In this document: positions 51,239 to 60,091 of the stretch, in pieces
How the letters are laid out: the number at the start of each line of letters is the position of its first letter
How positions within the stretch are numbered: position 1 is the stretch's first letter
Origin: Marinobacter changyiensis
GTDB taxonomy: Bacteria > Pseudomonadota > Gammaproteobacteria > Pseudomonadales > Oleiphilaceae
Length of the DNA: 64,000 nt
Assembly (NCBI RefSeq): GCF_009193265.1
Contig: NZ_VZZZ01000002.1
Location: forward strand, 245,824-309,823
Direction of reading: 5' to 3'
The notes under the pieces: generated by a model
What the model saw: the letters and a program-made list of their open reading frames with translations, nothing else
What the model was told of the DNA's origin: nothing
Databases searched by the model: none
Program-made: the position numbers and the translations under genes

Positions 51239-52344
51239 TGCATCTGAAAAAGGAAATCTGGGGGCCGGTGGCCCTGGCCGTGTCGCTGTTCTTCGGGCTG
51301 GTACTCTGGATGATCAGTGGTGATGTCAAGACCGCGCGGGAGGATGTGGACGAGCCCCAGAAAACCGCCAGTGACGGGCCTGTCCGGGTAGAAGTAGAGC
51401 GTTACAATGCCACTACCTATCAGCCAAAGGTCATGATACAGGGGCAGATTGAGCCATGGCGGCGGGTTTCCATCAGTGCCCAGGTTGAGGCCATCGTTGA
51501 GGCGCTGCCCGTGCAGCAAGGGCAACAGGTCCAGGCGGGGGACGTGCTGGTAAAACTATCCGAGGAAGACCGGCCTGCAGCAGTGGCCCAGGCGCGGGCC
51601 CGGGTCAGGCAGCTGGCCGCAGAACTGAAAGGTGCTGAGCGCCTGCGTACCGGGAACCTGGTGTCCGAGTCCGAAAAGCTGCGCCTCGAAAGTGAGCTCG
51701 CGGCTGCCCAGGCCGCGCTCGAACAGGCCGAGCTGGCCTTGCGTCATATCCAGCCGACAGCACCGTTTGACGGCGTGGTGAATCAGCGTAATGCCGAACT
51801 CGGAGAATATGTCGCCAGGGGCCAATCGCTGCTGGAACTGGTTCAGGTGGACCGTCTGAAAGTGACCGGCAATGCACCGCAACAATCGGTGGCAGGCCTG
51901 GAACAGGGCCAGCCGGTGAGTGTGGAGCTTCTGGATGGTCGTATCCTGGAAGGCAGGTTGAGCTTTGTGGCCAGCGCAGCGAATGCTGAAACCCGCAGTT
52001 TTTATGTGGAGGCTGATGTGCCGAATCCCGAACGGCTGAGAGTAGCGGGTGGCAGTGCCACGCTGGGGATCTCGCTGCCAGAACGACAGGCGACGTTCCT
52101 GTCGCCGGCCTATCTCAGCCTGGGCGATGATGGCAAGCTCGGGGTACTGCACGTGGATGACGACGATAGAGTGCGCTTCACAACGGTACAGATGCTGAGT
52201 GCGACCACGGACGGAGCCTGGGTTGCGGGCTTGCCGGCCAGCATTCGGCTGGTGACACAGGGCGGAGGTTTTGTTTCCCCGGGGCAGCCTGTAACACCGG
52301 TAACCGGTTCGTTAGCCAGCCCCCGGCCCAAGGCTGAGGGCTGA
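51235..52344 (+). CDS. RND efflux membrane-fusion protein
   Basis: A 369-residue periplasmic adaptor of the HlyD/AcrA family. An N-terminal span (VALAVSLFFGLVLWMISG) anchors it. Next come the lipoyl halves (VMIQGQIEPWRRVSISAQVEAIVEALPVQQGQQVQAGDVLVKL and IQPTAPFDGVVNQRNAELGEYVARGQSLLEL), a short coiled coil between them (RVRQLAAELKGAERLRTGNLVSESEKLRLESELAAAQ) and a beta-barrel. It starts at ATGATG overlapping the TetR stop. Confidence 0.9.
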   Translation: MMHLKKEIWGPVALAVSLFFGLVLWMISGDVKTAREDVDEPQKTASDGPVRVEVERYNATTYQPKVMIQGQIEPWRRVSISAQVEAIVEALPVQQGQQVQAGDVLVKLSEEDRPAAVAQARARVRQLAAELKGAERLRTGNLVSESEKLRLESELAAAQAALEQAELALRHIQPTAPFDGVVNQRNAELGEYVARGQSLLELVQVDRLKVTGNAPQQSVAGLEQGQPVSVELLDGRILEGRLSFVASAANAETRSFYVEADVPNPERLRVAGGSATLGISLPERQATFLSPAYLSLGDDGKLGVLHVDDDDRVRFTTVQMLSATTDGAWVAGLPASIRLVTQGGGFVSPGQPVTPVTGSLASPRPKAEG

Positions 52345-52347
52345 CCG

Positions 52348-55300
52348 ATGCAAACCCTGATCTATGCGGCCCTGAACCGCAGTCGCACCACCTTACTGGC
52401 GCTTATCTTCCTGATTATGGGCGGTATCGTGGCGTTCCAGATCATACCCAAGGAAGCCAATCCGGACGTAACGATTCCGATGATTTATGTCTCCATGACG
52501 CTGGAAGGCATCAGCCCTGAGGATGGCGAGCGCCTGTTGGTTCGGCCCATGGAGCAGGAGCTGAGATCGCTGGAAGGTATCAAGGAGATTCGGGGCACCG
52601 CCTCCGAAGGCCATGCATCAATCATGCTGGAATTCGACGCCGGCTTTGATCCGGACAAAGCGTTGCAGGATGTTCGTGAAAAGGTCGACACCGCGCGCAC
52701 CAATATCCCGTCAGAAGCCGATGAGCCAAGAGTAAACGAGATTAACGTCTCGCTGTTTCCGGTGCTTTCCATCGGCCTGTCCGGACCCCTTTCCCAGCGC
52801 GAGCTGATTACCGTGGCTCGGCGCCTCCAGGACGCCATCGAGGGTATTCCCCAGGTACTCGAAGTAACCATCGGCGGAGACCGGGAAGACGTTCTGGAAG
52901 TTGTGGTCGACCCCCAGGTATTGGAGAGTTACGGCATAGATTATGACCAGCTTGCCACCCTGGTGGCCCGTAATAACCAGCTGGTCGCGGCGGGAAGTCT
53001 GGACACCGGTTCCGGCCGCATGGCGATGAAAGTACCAGGGGTGATCGAGACCATCGAAGACGTTATGGCGATGCCGATCAAGGTCAATGGAGATGCGGTG
53101 GTTACCTTCGGGGATGTCGCCATGCTGCAGCGCAGTTTCAAGGACCCGACCGGTTTCGCCAGGATAAATGGCGAGCCGGCGGTTGTCCTGGAAGTGTCAA
53201 AACGCACCGGTGCCAACATCATCGAAACCGTTAATCAGGTGAAAGCGTTGGTAGCGGCCGCTGAAGATCAGTTCCCCGACGGTCTGGAAGCAAGCTACAT
53301 CATGGACCAGTCGACGGAAGTGCAGGATATCTTGCGTGACCTGCTGAACAACGTACTGACCGCCATTGTGCTGGTGATCATTGTGATTATTGCCACCATG
53401 GGCCTGCGTTCCGCATTGTTGGTGGGGCTTACGATTCCGGGTGCCTTCCTGGCCGGAATCCTGATGATATGGAGCCTCGGGTACACCCTCAATATTGTTG
53501 TGCTGTTCAGTCTCATCCTGGTCGCCGGTATGTTGGTGGACGGTGCGATTGTGGTGTCGGAACTGGCCGACCGTAATCTCCATGAGGGGCTTGCTCCCGG
53601 AGAGGCGTGGGCGGAGGCTGCGAGCCGTATGGCCTGGCCGGTGATCGCCTCCACTGCCACCACGCTTGCGGTCTTTCTGCCGCTGCTGTTCTGGCCGGGG
53701 CTGGTGGGGGAGTTCATGAAGTTCCTGCCGATCACCGTCATCCTGTGCTTGCTGGCATCGCTTGCCATGGCGTTGATTTTCCTGCCGGTTCTCGGCGGAA
53801 TCAGCAGCGGCTCCCGGGCCCGTGTACCGGTTGAATCCGGGCGGATGGGGCAAGGTTATCGCGCGGTATTGGCCACATTGTTGCGCTGGCCTGGCGTCAC
53901 GCTGCTCGGGGTGATTGTGCTGGTCGGATTGATTTACGGGGTTTACGGCCGCTTCAACCACGGGGTGGAGTTTTTCCCCAGTGTCGAGCCGGATTCTGCC
54001 CAGGTCTGGATACGGGCGCGGGGGGACCAGTCCATCCACCAGCGGGATACGCTGGTACAAAAGGTGGAGGCACGCCTGCTGGGGATGCCCGAAGTCAAAG
54101 CGCTGTATGCGCGCTCGCTGATCAGCCCGGACTCGCAGATGGCGCCAGATGTGGTGGGGGTGCTGAATTTCCAGTTTACCGACTGGTTTGAGCGTCGTCC
54201 CGCATCGGAGATTCTGGCAGATTTCCGGGCTCGCACTGCCGATATCCCCGGCATCGTGCTTGAGTTCAGGGAACAGCAGCAAGGCCCGGGTGCTGGCAAA
54301 CCGGTGGAGCTTAAAATCAGCAGTTCCCAGAGCGATGCCCTGGATGGTTATGTCGATACACTCAGGGCGGCCATGGATGCAATAGGCGGTTTCGTGGATG
54401 TGGAGGACGACCGCAGCCTGCCGGGAATCGAATGGCGCCTGGAGGTTGACCGGGAAGCGGCTGCGCGCTTCGGCACCGATGTGTTGAGTGTTGGCAGTGC
54501 CGTGCGGCTGGTCACCAACGGACTGGTGCTGGCGACCTATCGTCCGGAAGATGTCAGGGATGAAGTGGACATTGCGGTGCGGGTGCCGAATAACTGGCGG
54601 GAGCTGGACCAGTTCGAGCGCCAGACCATCAATACCAGTCGCGGGCAGGTGCCGTTATCTTACTTCCTGAGTCTGGAGCCGGCGCCTAAAACCGGCATCA
54701 TCCAGCGCGTTGATGGTCAGCGCACCATTACGGTCAAAGCCGACGTCGCCGATGGCCTGCAGGCTGATCAGCAATTGCAGGCGTTACGTGATCGGATGCC
54801 GGACACCCCGGCAAATATCACCGTGCGTTTTGCGGGCGAAGATGAAGAGCAGCAGGAGGCTGCGACCTTCCTCTTCAGTGCTTTCATGGTCGCGCTGGCA
54901 CTGATGCTGTTGATTCTGGTTACCCAGTTTAACTCCCTGTACCAGGCATTGCTGATCCTGTCCGCCATCGTCCTGTCCACTGCCGGCGTGCTGTTAGGGT
55001 TGCTGGTTAACGGTCAGTCCTTCGGTATTGTCATGGTCGGGATGGGCATTATTGCGCTGGCGGGTATCGTGGTGAACAACAACATCATTCTGATTGATAC
55101 TTACAATCAGATGCGTAAAACCGGCCTTGGTGCTTTTGAAGCGGCACTGGAAACTGGCTGCCTGCGCCTGCGCCCGGTGCTGCTCACGGCCGTTACCACG
55201 ATTCTCGGATTGATGCCCATGGTGCTCGGGGTCAATGTTGATCTGTTGTCGCCCTCGCTCGGGTTTGGCGCGCCCTCGACCCAGTGGTGGACGCAACTAT

Positions 55301-55476
55301 CAAGTGCTATAGCCGGTGGCCTCGGGTTTGCGACCTTGTTGACACTGTTGCTGACACCGACATTGCTGGTTTTGGGGGAAAAAGTGGGGGAAAAAGTAGG
55401 GGAAAAAGTAGGAGGGAAAGTGAGAGAAAAAATGGGTGGCAAGTTGCAGGATCGCGCGCGGACGCCGAGTTCGTGA
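52348..55476 (+). CDS. RND efflux pump inner-membrane subunit
   Basis: A 1042-residue RND transporter with 12 spans and two large periplasmic loops. The N-terminal RTTLLALIFLIMGGIVAFQIIPKEANPDVTIP and porter-domain segments are typical of the HAE group. In span 4 the usual Asp-Asp pair of AcrB reads VDGAIVV (Asp398, Gly399) and in span 10 the usual Lys reads Asn910 (VVNNNIIL), so the proton relay differs from AcrB. No outer-membrane factor gene is present; it probably shares TolC. The C-terminus carries a 12-base tandem repeat. Confidence 0.92.
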   Translation: MQTLIYAALNRSRTTLLALIFLIMGGIVAFQIIPKEANPDVTIPMIYVSMTLEGISPEDGERLLVRPMEQELRSLEGIKEIRGTASEGHASIMLEFDAGFDPDKALQDVREKVDTARTNIPSEADEPRVNEINVSLFPVLSIGLSGPLSQRELITVARRLQDAIEGIPQVLEVTIGGDREDVLEVVVDPQVLESYGIDYDQLATLVARNNQLVAAGSLDTGSGRMAMKVPGVIETIEDVMAMPIKVNGDAVVTFGDVAMLQRSFKDPTGFARINGEPAVVLEVSKRTGANIIETVNQVKALVAAAEDQFPDGLEASYIMDQSTEVQDILRDLLNNVLTAIVLVIIVIIATMGLRSALLVGLTIPGAFLAGILMIWSLGYTLNIVVLFSLILVAGMLVDGAIVVSELADRNLHEGLAPGEAWAEAASRMAWPVIASTATTLAVFLPLLFWPGLVGEFMKFLPITVILCLLASLAMALIFLPVLGGISSGSRARVPVESGRMGQGYRAVLATLLRWPGVTLLGVIVLVGLIYGVYGRFNHGVEFFPSVEPDSAQVWIRARGDQSIHQRDTLVQKVEARLLGMPEVKALYARSLISPDSQMAPDVVGVLNFQFTDWFERRPASEILADFRARTADIPGIVLEFREQQQGPGAGKPVELKISSSQSDALDGYVDTLRAAMDAIGGFVDVEDDRSLPGIEWRLEVDREAAARFGTDVLSVGSAVRLVTNGLVLATYRPEDVRDEVDIAVRVPNNWRELDQFERQTINTSRGQVPLSYFLSLEPAPKTGIIQRVDGQRTITVKADVADGLQADQQLQALRDRMPDTPANITVRFAGEDEEQQEAATFLFSAFMVALALMLLILVTQFNSLYQALLILSAIVLSTAGVLLGLLVNGQSFGIVMVGMGIIALAGIVVNNNIILIDTYNQMRKTGLGAFEAALETGCLRLRPVLLTAVTTILGLMPMVLGVNVDLLSPSLGFGAPSTQWWTQLSSAIAGGLGFATLLTLLLTPTLLVLGEKVGEKVGEKVGGKVREKMGGKLQDRARTPSS
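55372..55443. repeat. 12-bp tandem repeat encoding VGEK units
   Basis: Six adjoining 12-base units of the type GTGGGGGAAAAA form the 3' end of the RND gene and give the basic tail (G-EKVGEKVGEKVGGKVREKMGG). The unit is a multiple of three, so changes in copy number would keep frame and only lengthen or shorten the cytoplasmic tail. Confidence 0.85.
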
Positions 55477-55600
55477 ACTACAATCTCTGGGGATTGCTTT
55501 TACTGAAAAACACCGGCGGTATGAAAGTGTTCAAATAAAACGCCGTTGATCTCGTTCCGGATTATGCGGAACAGTTATTCCGACGCTTTGGAGGCAAGCA

Positions 55601-56131
55601 ATGCTGATGTCTGCCGATGATTCATCTGTTGTGCTGGTGGATCTGCAACACAAACTGATGCCAGCCATTCACCAGGGCGACGCGGTGTTATCCCGGTGTC
55701 TGCGGCTGGCGGGTATTGCCAAAGCGCTGGATGTGCCGGTAGTTGGCACCGAGCAAAGCCCGGACCGCCTCGGCCCGAATGCGGAAGAGATCCGTGAGGT
55801 GTGTGGGCAAACGGTCGTGAAAAGCCACTTCGACGCCTGTGCCGACGGCCTGGTGAAAGCGTTATCGCCGCAGCGAAAAACTGCAATGGTGGCCGGTTGT
55901 GAGGCCCATGTCTGCATATTGCAAACCGCGCTGGGGCTGATGGATGCCGGTTTTCAGGTATGGGTTGTGGCCGACGCTGTGGGCTCCCGCAAAGTCTCTG
56001 ATCGCGATGCGGCGTTGAGTCGCCTGCGCCAGAACGGCGCACAAATAGTGACGGTCGAGATGGTCGCTTTTGAGTGGCTCGGAAACAGCAATCATCCGGG
56101 ATTCCGGGACGTTCTCAAGCTCATCAAATAG
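55601..56131 (+). CDS. Isochorismatase-family cysteine hydrolase
   Basis: A 176-residue member of the isochorismatase-like hydrolases (YcaC-type). The catalytic triad is visible: Asp in SVVLVDLQHKL, Lys in TVVKSHFDAC and Cys in GCEAHVCILQTALGL. The TEQSPDRLGPNAEEI segment is typical of the YcaC branch rather than of nicotinamidase. The substrate is unknown. GGAGG stands 7 bases before ATG. It is a lone gene between the efflux operon and the synthetase operon. Confidence 0.88.
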   Translation: MLMSADDSSVVLVDLQHKLMPAIHQGDAVLSRCLRLAGIAKALDVPVVGTEQSPDRLGPNAEEIREVCGQTVVKSHFDACADGLVKALSPQRKTAMVAGCEAHVCILQTALGLMDAGFQVWVVADAVGSRKVSDRDAALSRLRQNGAQIVTVEMVAFEWLGNSNHPGFRDVLKLIK

Positions 56132-56160
56132 TTACCCAAGACTACTGAATGACGTTTTAA

Positions 56161-56178
56161 GTTTACCTTTACGTAAAC
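56161..56178. promoter_or_regulatory. TTTAC-rich dyad upstream of the synthetase operon
   Basis: GTTTACCTTTACGTAAAC is an 18-base partial palindrome (GTTTAC...GTAAAC) 70-90 bases before the acyl-CoA synthetase. It closely resembles the GTTTACGTTTACGTTGACG motif at 59240, before the liv operon, and the operator style known for the MerR-type branched-chain/fatty-acid regulators such as LiuR. Confidence 0.5.
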
Positions 56179-56249
56179 AGCATGCTGTGATAAACCTTGA
56201 TTCAACAATTCATCGACAACACACGTGATAACAACAACAGGAGCTGATG

Positions 56250-57899
56250 ATGAAGCTGCCGGATTACGCATCTGTATACAAGAATTTTGACCCCGAACGG
56301 CTGGAAGCAGAAGTACTGGAAGGTCGCCTTGATACCGGCCTGAACGTTTGTAACGAGATCTGTGACAAATGGGCTAAGGACCCCCAGCGGGTGGCTCTGT
56401 TCTATGAGAAGGAAGGTGGTGGTTCCGGACAGCTGACCTTTGCCCAGCTGCAGGCTTCGTCTGCGCGTTTTGCCAACTACCTGAAGTCCCGGGGCATCGG
56501 CAAGGGCGACCGGGTTGCCGGTTTATTGCCCCGCAGCCCTGAGCTGTTGATTGTGATTGCCGGTGCGTTACGCGCTGGTGCCGTCTATCAGCCGCTGTTT
56601 ACAGCCTTTGGGTCAGGTGCCATCGAGTATCGCTTCGAGCGCGCAGGTACCAAGCTTGTGGTGACGGATGCGGTCAACTATCCGAAACTCACGGACGTAA
56701 AAATCTGTCCTCCCATATTGTGTGTGGCCGCCGCCGACACCGGTTCCGATGTGACCGACTTCCATGCCACTCTGGAACAGCAGTCTGACCAGTTTGAACC
56801 GGTATCCATCAAAGGGAATGATCCGTTCCTGCAGATGTTTACCTCCGGCACTGTGGGCAAGTCCAAGGGTGTTGCGGTGCCTGCCAGGGCGCTGCTGTCC
56901 TATTACGTTTATATGAAGTACGCCATTGGCCTGCGTGAAGAGGATGCGTTCTGGAACGTGGCGGATCCGGGCTGGGCTTACGGTTTGTATTACGCGGTGG
57001 TGGGGCCGCTGCTGATGGGGCACGCTACCCATTTCAATCCGAAGCCGTTTACCCCGGAAACCACCTACGACATGATCCGCAAGTACAAAATCACCAATCT
57101 GGCGGCGGCGCCTACGGCTTATCGTCTCCTGAAAGCCAATGACGATATCCTGCCGGAAGGCGAAATACTTGGGCTCCGGGTTGCCAGCAGCGCGGGCGAG
57201 CCGCTCAATCCGGAAGTGACCAACTGGGTGACCCGGCGCCATCAGTGCCAGGTACTGGACCATTACGGCCAGACCGAAACCGGCATGACGTGCTGCAACT
57301 TTCACGAGCTGGAGCATGAAAAACGCGTGGGTTCCATGGGGTATTCCTCCCCAGGTCATCGTGTTGTAGCCCTCAACGAGCAGAATGAAGAGGTGGGTGC
57401 CAACGAAGTCGGCCAGCTGGCGATCGACGTGAAAGCCTCACCGTTATTCTGCTTCGATGGCTATACCTGGGGCGAGAAGGACCCGTTCGTGGCCGGTTAT
57501 TACCTTACCGGTGATATGGCGATAGCTCACGGTGATGGCAGCTTCTCGTTCAGCGGACGTGACGATGACATCATCACCACAGCTGGCTATCGGGTTGGCC
57601 CGGCGGATGTCGAGAGCACGCTGCTTGAGCATTCCGCTGTTGCCGAATCCGGTGTGGTGGCCAAGCCGGACGAGAAACGCGGCTCCATCATCAAGGCTTA
57701 TGTGGTCATCCGTGCCGGGCATGAGCCCGAGGACGAAGAGGCTCTCAAAACCGAACTTCAGGAGCTGGTCAGACGGCGCCTCTCCACTCACGCTTACCCA
57801 CGTGAAATTGAGTTTGTGGACGAACTGCCAAAAACCCCCAGCGGCAAAATCCAGCGGTTTATCCTGCGTAACCAGGCCAAAGAAGAAGTCAGCCAATGA
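56250..57899 (+). CDS. Acyl-CoA synthetase (acetyl/medium-chain type)
   Basis: A 549-residue AMP-forming ligase. Motifs: FLQMFTSGTVGKSKGVAVPA (P-loop), VLDHYGQTETGMTCCN, YYLTGDMAIAHGDGSFSFSGRDDDIITTAGYRVGPADVEST and TPSGKIQRF with the catalytic Lys. The YGQTETG and YRVGP forms belong to the acetyl/propionyl/medium-chain group rather than to long-chain FadD. ATGATG occurs at the start; AGGAG is three and six bases from them, so the second ATG (56250) is chosen. It heads the operon synthetase, thioesterase, alpha/beta hydrolase. Confidence 0.88.
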   Translation: MKLPDYASVYKNFDPERLEAEVLEGRLDTGLNVCNEICDKWAKDPQRVALFYEKEGGGSGQLTFAQLQASSARFANYLKSRGIGKGDRVAGLLPRSPELLIVIAGALRAGAVYQPLFTAFGSGAIEYRFERAGTKLVVTDAVNYPKLTDVKICPPILCVAAADTGSDVTDFHATLEQQSDQFEPVSIKGNDPFLQMFTSGTVGKSKGVAVPARALLSYYVYMKYAIGLREEDAFWNVADPGWAYGLYYAVVGPLLMGHATHFNPKPFTPETTYDMIRKYKITNLAAAPTAYRLLKANDDILPEGEILGLRVASSAGEPLNPEVTNWVTRRHQCQVLDHYGQTETGMTCCNFHELEHEKRVGSMGYSSPGHRVVALNEQNEEVGANEVGQLAIDVKASPLFCFDGYTWGEKDPFVAGYYLTGDMAIAHGDGSFSFSGRDDDIITTAGYRVGPADVESTLLEHSAVAESGVVAKPDEKRGSIIKAYVVIRAGHEPEDEEALKTELQELVRRRLSTHAYPREIEFVDELPKTPSGKIQRFILRNQAKEEVSQ

Positions 57900-58312
57900 G
57901 GATAACGGCTGGGCAACTGGAAGAATTTCTGGCTGAACATTTCCCCCAGGGTGCCCGCTACGGAACCTTGGAGCGACTGGGGGATGGCTGGGCAGATATG
58001 AAGCTGGAGGTCGGGGACGAGCATCTGCGACCGGGTGGAACCGTTTCTGGCCCGGCGCTGATGGGGCTGGCAGATGTTGCGCTTTATGCCGCCTTGCTGA
58101 CCCGGATCGGGCTGGTGCCGCTGGCGGTCACCACGAATCTGAATATCAACTTTCTGCGCAAGCCGGTGGCCAATTGTCCGGTCATTGCCAGCGCCCGTAT
58201 GTTGAGGGTCGGCAAGGCCATGGGTGTCGGAGAGGTCTACTTGCGCTCGGAAGGCAACGACGCTCCGGTGGCCCACGCCACCATCAGTTATGCCATCCCT
58301 GCCGAGCGATAA
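57896..58312 (+). CDS. PaaI-family hot-dog thioesterase
   Basis: A 138-residue hot-dog-fold thioesterase. LRPGGTVSGPALMGLADVALYAALLTRIG carries the catalytic-region Asp/Ala helix and TTNLNINFLRKPV the conserved central strand. It begins four bases before the end of the synthetase gene (ATGA overlap), so the two are coupled. A hydrolase next to a CoA ligase may release stalled acyl-CoA or proofread the pathway (inference). Confidence 0.88.
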   Translation: MRITAGQLEEFLAEHFPQGARYGTLERLGDGWADMKLEVGDEHLRPGGTVSGPALMGLADVALYAALLTRIGLVPLAVTTNLNINFLRKPVANCPVIASARMLRVGKAMGVGEVYLRSEGNDAPVAHATISYAIPAER

Positions 58313-58320
58313 GGTCAGCT

Positions 58321-59109
58321 ATGCAAACACTCGATTTTCCGGTTGACCTGGAAGACGGCGTCACGCTGCAGGTGCGCCACATAAAGCATGCTGCCGAGGA
58401 CGGTCCTGCAATTGTGTTGCTGCATGAGGCGCTGGGTACCATTGCCTTGTGGCGGACATTCCCGGCCCGGTTGGCGGAGGCCACAGGTCGGGATGTGTTG
58501 GTCTATGAGCGCCGAGGTTATGGCCGGTCATCTCCCGAACCGTTGCCGCGCCCGCTGGATTACCTGGAACAGGAAGGCGAGGTATGGTTGCCCCGGTTGC
58601 TGCAGGCGCTGGGTCTGAAGGATGTCATTTTGCTGGGCCATAGCGATGGTGGCTCAATTGCACTGGTTACCGCCGGAGCGGTTCCGGACCAGGTGAGCGG
58701 GTTGGCCACCATGGCCGCTCACGTCACGGTGGATCCGTTGACGCTCCATGGCATCCGGGCTATGGGAGAGCGTTATCGCACCACCGATCTGGGCGAGCGA
58801 CTAGCGCGCCACCACGGTGAGCGTGGCAGGCTGCTGTTTGATGCCTGGCAGGAAACCTGGGTCAAAGAGGCTTTCCGGCAGGCCATGAACTTTCAGCCCT
58901 GGTTGTCGCAGGTCCGTTGTCCGGCGCTGATCATGCAAGGCGAGAACGACGAGTATGGTCTGCCGCAGCAGGTCACCGATATCGTCAACGCCATTGGCCC
59001 CCATGCTTCACCGGTGTTTATTCCGGACGCCGGGCACTTTCCGCATTTTGAGCAACCAGAACGGGTATTGGCCCTGATAAGCGAATTTGTTGACTCAATT
59101 GCTCGTTAA
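58321..59109 (+). CDS. Alpha/beta hydrolase
   Basis: A 262-residue alpha/beta hydrolase with a complete triad: Ser in LGHSDGGSIALV (nucleophile elbow), Asp in QGENDEYGLP and His in DAGHFPHFEQPE. The oxyanion segment is LLHEALGTIALW. It begins 9 bases after the thioesterase gene and is the last gene of the unit; a liv-type transporter follows on the same strand. It may cleave an ester or lactone form of the imported acid. Substrate unknown. Confidence 0.87.
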   Translation: MQTLDFPVDLEDGVTLQVRHIKHAAEDGPAIVLLHEALGTIALWRTFPARLAEATGRDVLVYERRGYGRSSPEPLPRPLDYLEQEGEVWLPRLLQALGLKDVILLGHSDGGSIALVTAGAVPDQVSGLATMAAHVTVDPLTLHGIRAMGERYRTTDLGERLARHHGERGRLLFDAWQETWVKEAFRQAMNFQPWLSQVRCPALIMQGENDEYGLPQQVTDIVNAIGPHASPVFIPDAGHFPHFEQPERVLALISEFVDSIAR

Positions 59110-59238
59110 ATCCGGGCGCAGTGACTATACAGACTAGGGAAGGAATGTTGGTATTCGGGGCACTTACAATGTCTTAGCCGGCCTTCTGCCTGGACATACC
59201 AAAGTCTATAAGAGCAAAGTATAGTGGCTCTTCAGATC

Positions 59239-59280
59239 GGTTTACGTTTACGTTGACGTTAATTAGAGATGTGATATAGT
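59239..59280 (+). promoter_or_regulatory. Promoter with TTTACG repeats upstream of the liv operon
   Basis: GGTTTACGTTTACGTTGACG (59239-59258) ends in a -35-like TTGACG (59253-59258), and TATAGT (59275-59280) is a -10-like box after a 16-base spacer. The tandem TTTACG units overlap the -35 and match the motif before the acyl-CoA synthetase, suggesting one regulator for both units. It is 37-79 bases before livG. Confidence 0.6.
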
Positions 59281-59317
59281 TTTCCCACAAAACAAAAACA
59301 AGAGGTTGCACGCTGAC

Positions 59318-60091
59318 ATGAGTGACCAATTTGTTCTGGAAACCCAGGGTCTGGTAAAAGAATTCAAAGGCTTCGTGGCGGTCGACGACGTTAACCTCAA
59401 GGTTAAACGCGGCCACATCCACGCCTTGATCGGCCCGAACGGTGCAGGCAAGACCACCGTATTTAACCTGCTGACCAAGTTTCTTCCGCCTACCCGCGGA
59501 AAGATTTTCTTCAATGGCAAAGACATCACCCCGATGAAATCCGCCGCGATTGCCCGCCTGGGTGTGGTGCGATCATTCCAGATTTCCGCTGTATTTCCTC
59601 ACATGACGGCTCTTGAGAACGTCCGCATTGCCTTGCAGAGCTTCGAAGGCAGCAGCTTTCATTTCTGGAAATCCGGCGGCAGCCTTGACCGGCTCAACGA
59701 GCGTTGCATGGAATTACTGGATTCGGTGGGCCTGATGGAGTTTGCTGACACGGTCACCGTCGAGCTTGCCTATGGGCGCAAGCGTGCTCTGGAGTTGGCG
59801 ACGACGCTGGCCATGGAACCTCAGCTGCTGTTACTGGATGAGCCGACCCAGGGTATGGGGGGTGAGGACGTTGACCGTGTGGTCGAGCTGGTACGCAAAG
59901 CAGCGGAAGGCAGAACCGTGTTGATGGTCGAACATAACCTGGGCGTGGTGAGCAAACTGTGTGATCGCATTACTGTGCTGTCCCAGGGTGCGGTATTGAC
60001 GGAAGGTGATTACCAGTCGGTCTCCGACGATCCCCGCGTCCGTGAGGTCTATATGGGTACCGAATCGACCTCCACGGAGGTAGCCGGATGA
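59318..60091 (+). CDS. livG: Branched-chain-type ABC transporter ATPase (LivG)
   Basis: A 257-residue ABC ATPase. Walker A GPNGAGKT, Q-loop RSFQIS, the signature in place of LSGGQ reads ELAYGRKRALELA, Walker B LLLLDEP followed by TQGMGGEDVDRV and the switch His in VEHNL. The degenerate signature is the usual form of LivG relatives. TTG at 59306 is closer to the AGAGG than is usual; ATG at 59318 is chosen. Confidence 0.9.
   Translation: MSDQFVLETQGLVKEFKGFVAVDDVNLKVKRGHIHALIGPNGAGKTTVFNLLTKFLPPTRGKIFFNGKDITPMKSAAIARLGVVRSFQISAVFPHMTALENVRIALQSFEGSSFHFWKSGGSLDRLNERCMELLDSVGLMEFADTVTVELAYGRKRALELATTLAMEPQLLLLDEPTQGMGGEDVDRVVELVRKAAEGRTVLMVEHNLGVVSKLCDRITVLSQGAVLTEGDYQSVSDDPRVREVYMGTESTSTEVAG

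Noticed and set aside
53197..54282. A 361-codon open frame antisense to the RND pump gene
   Set aside because: It mirrors the codon pattern of a GC-rich gene, is very rich in His/Gln/Arg and lacks recognisable motifs; the sense frame is a full RND protein.
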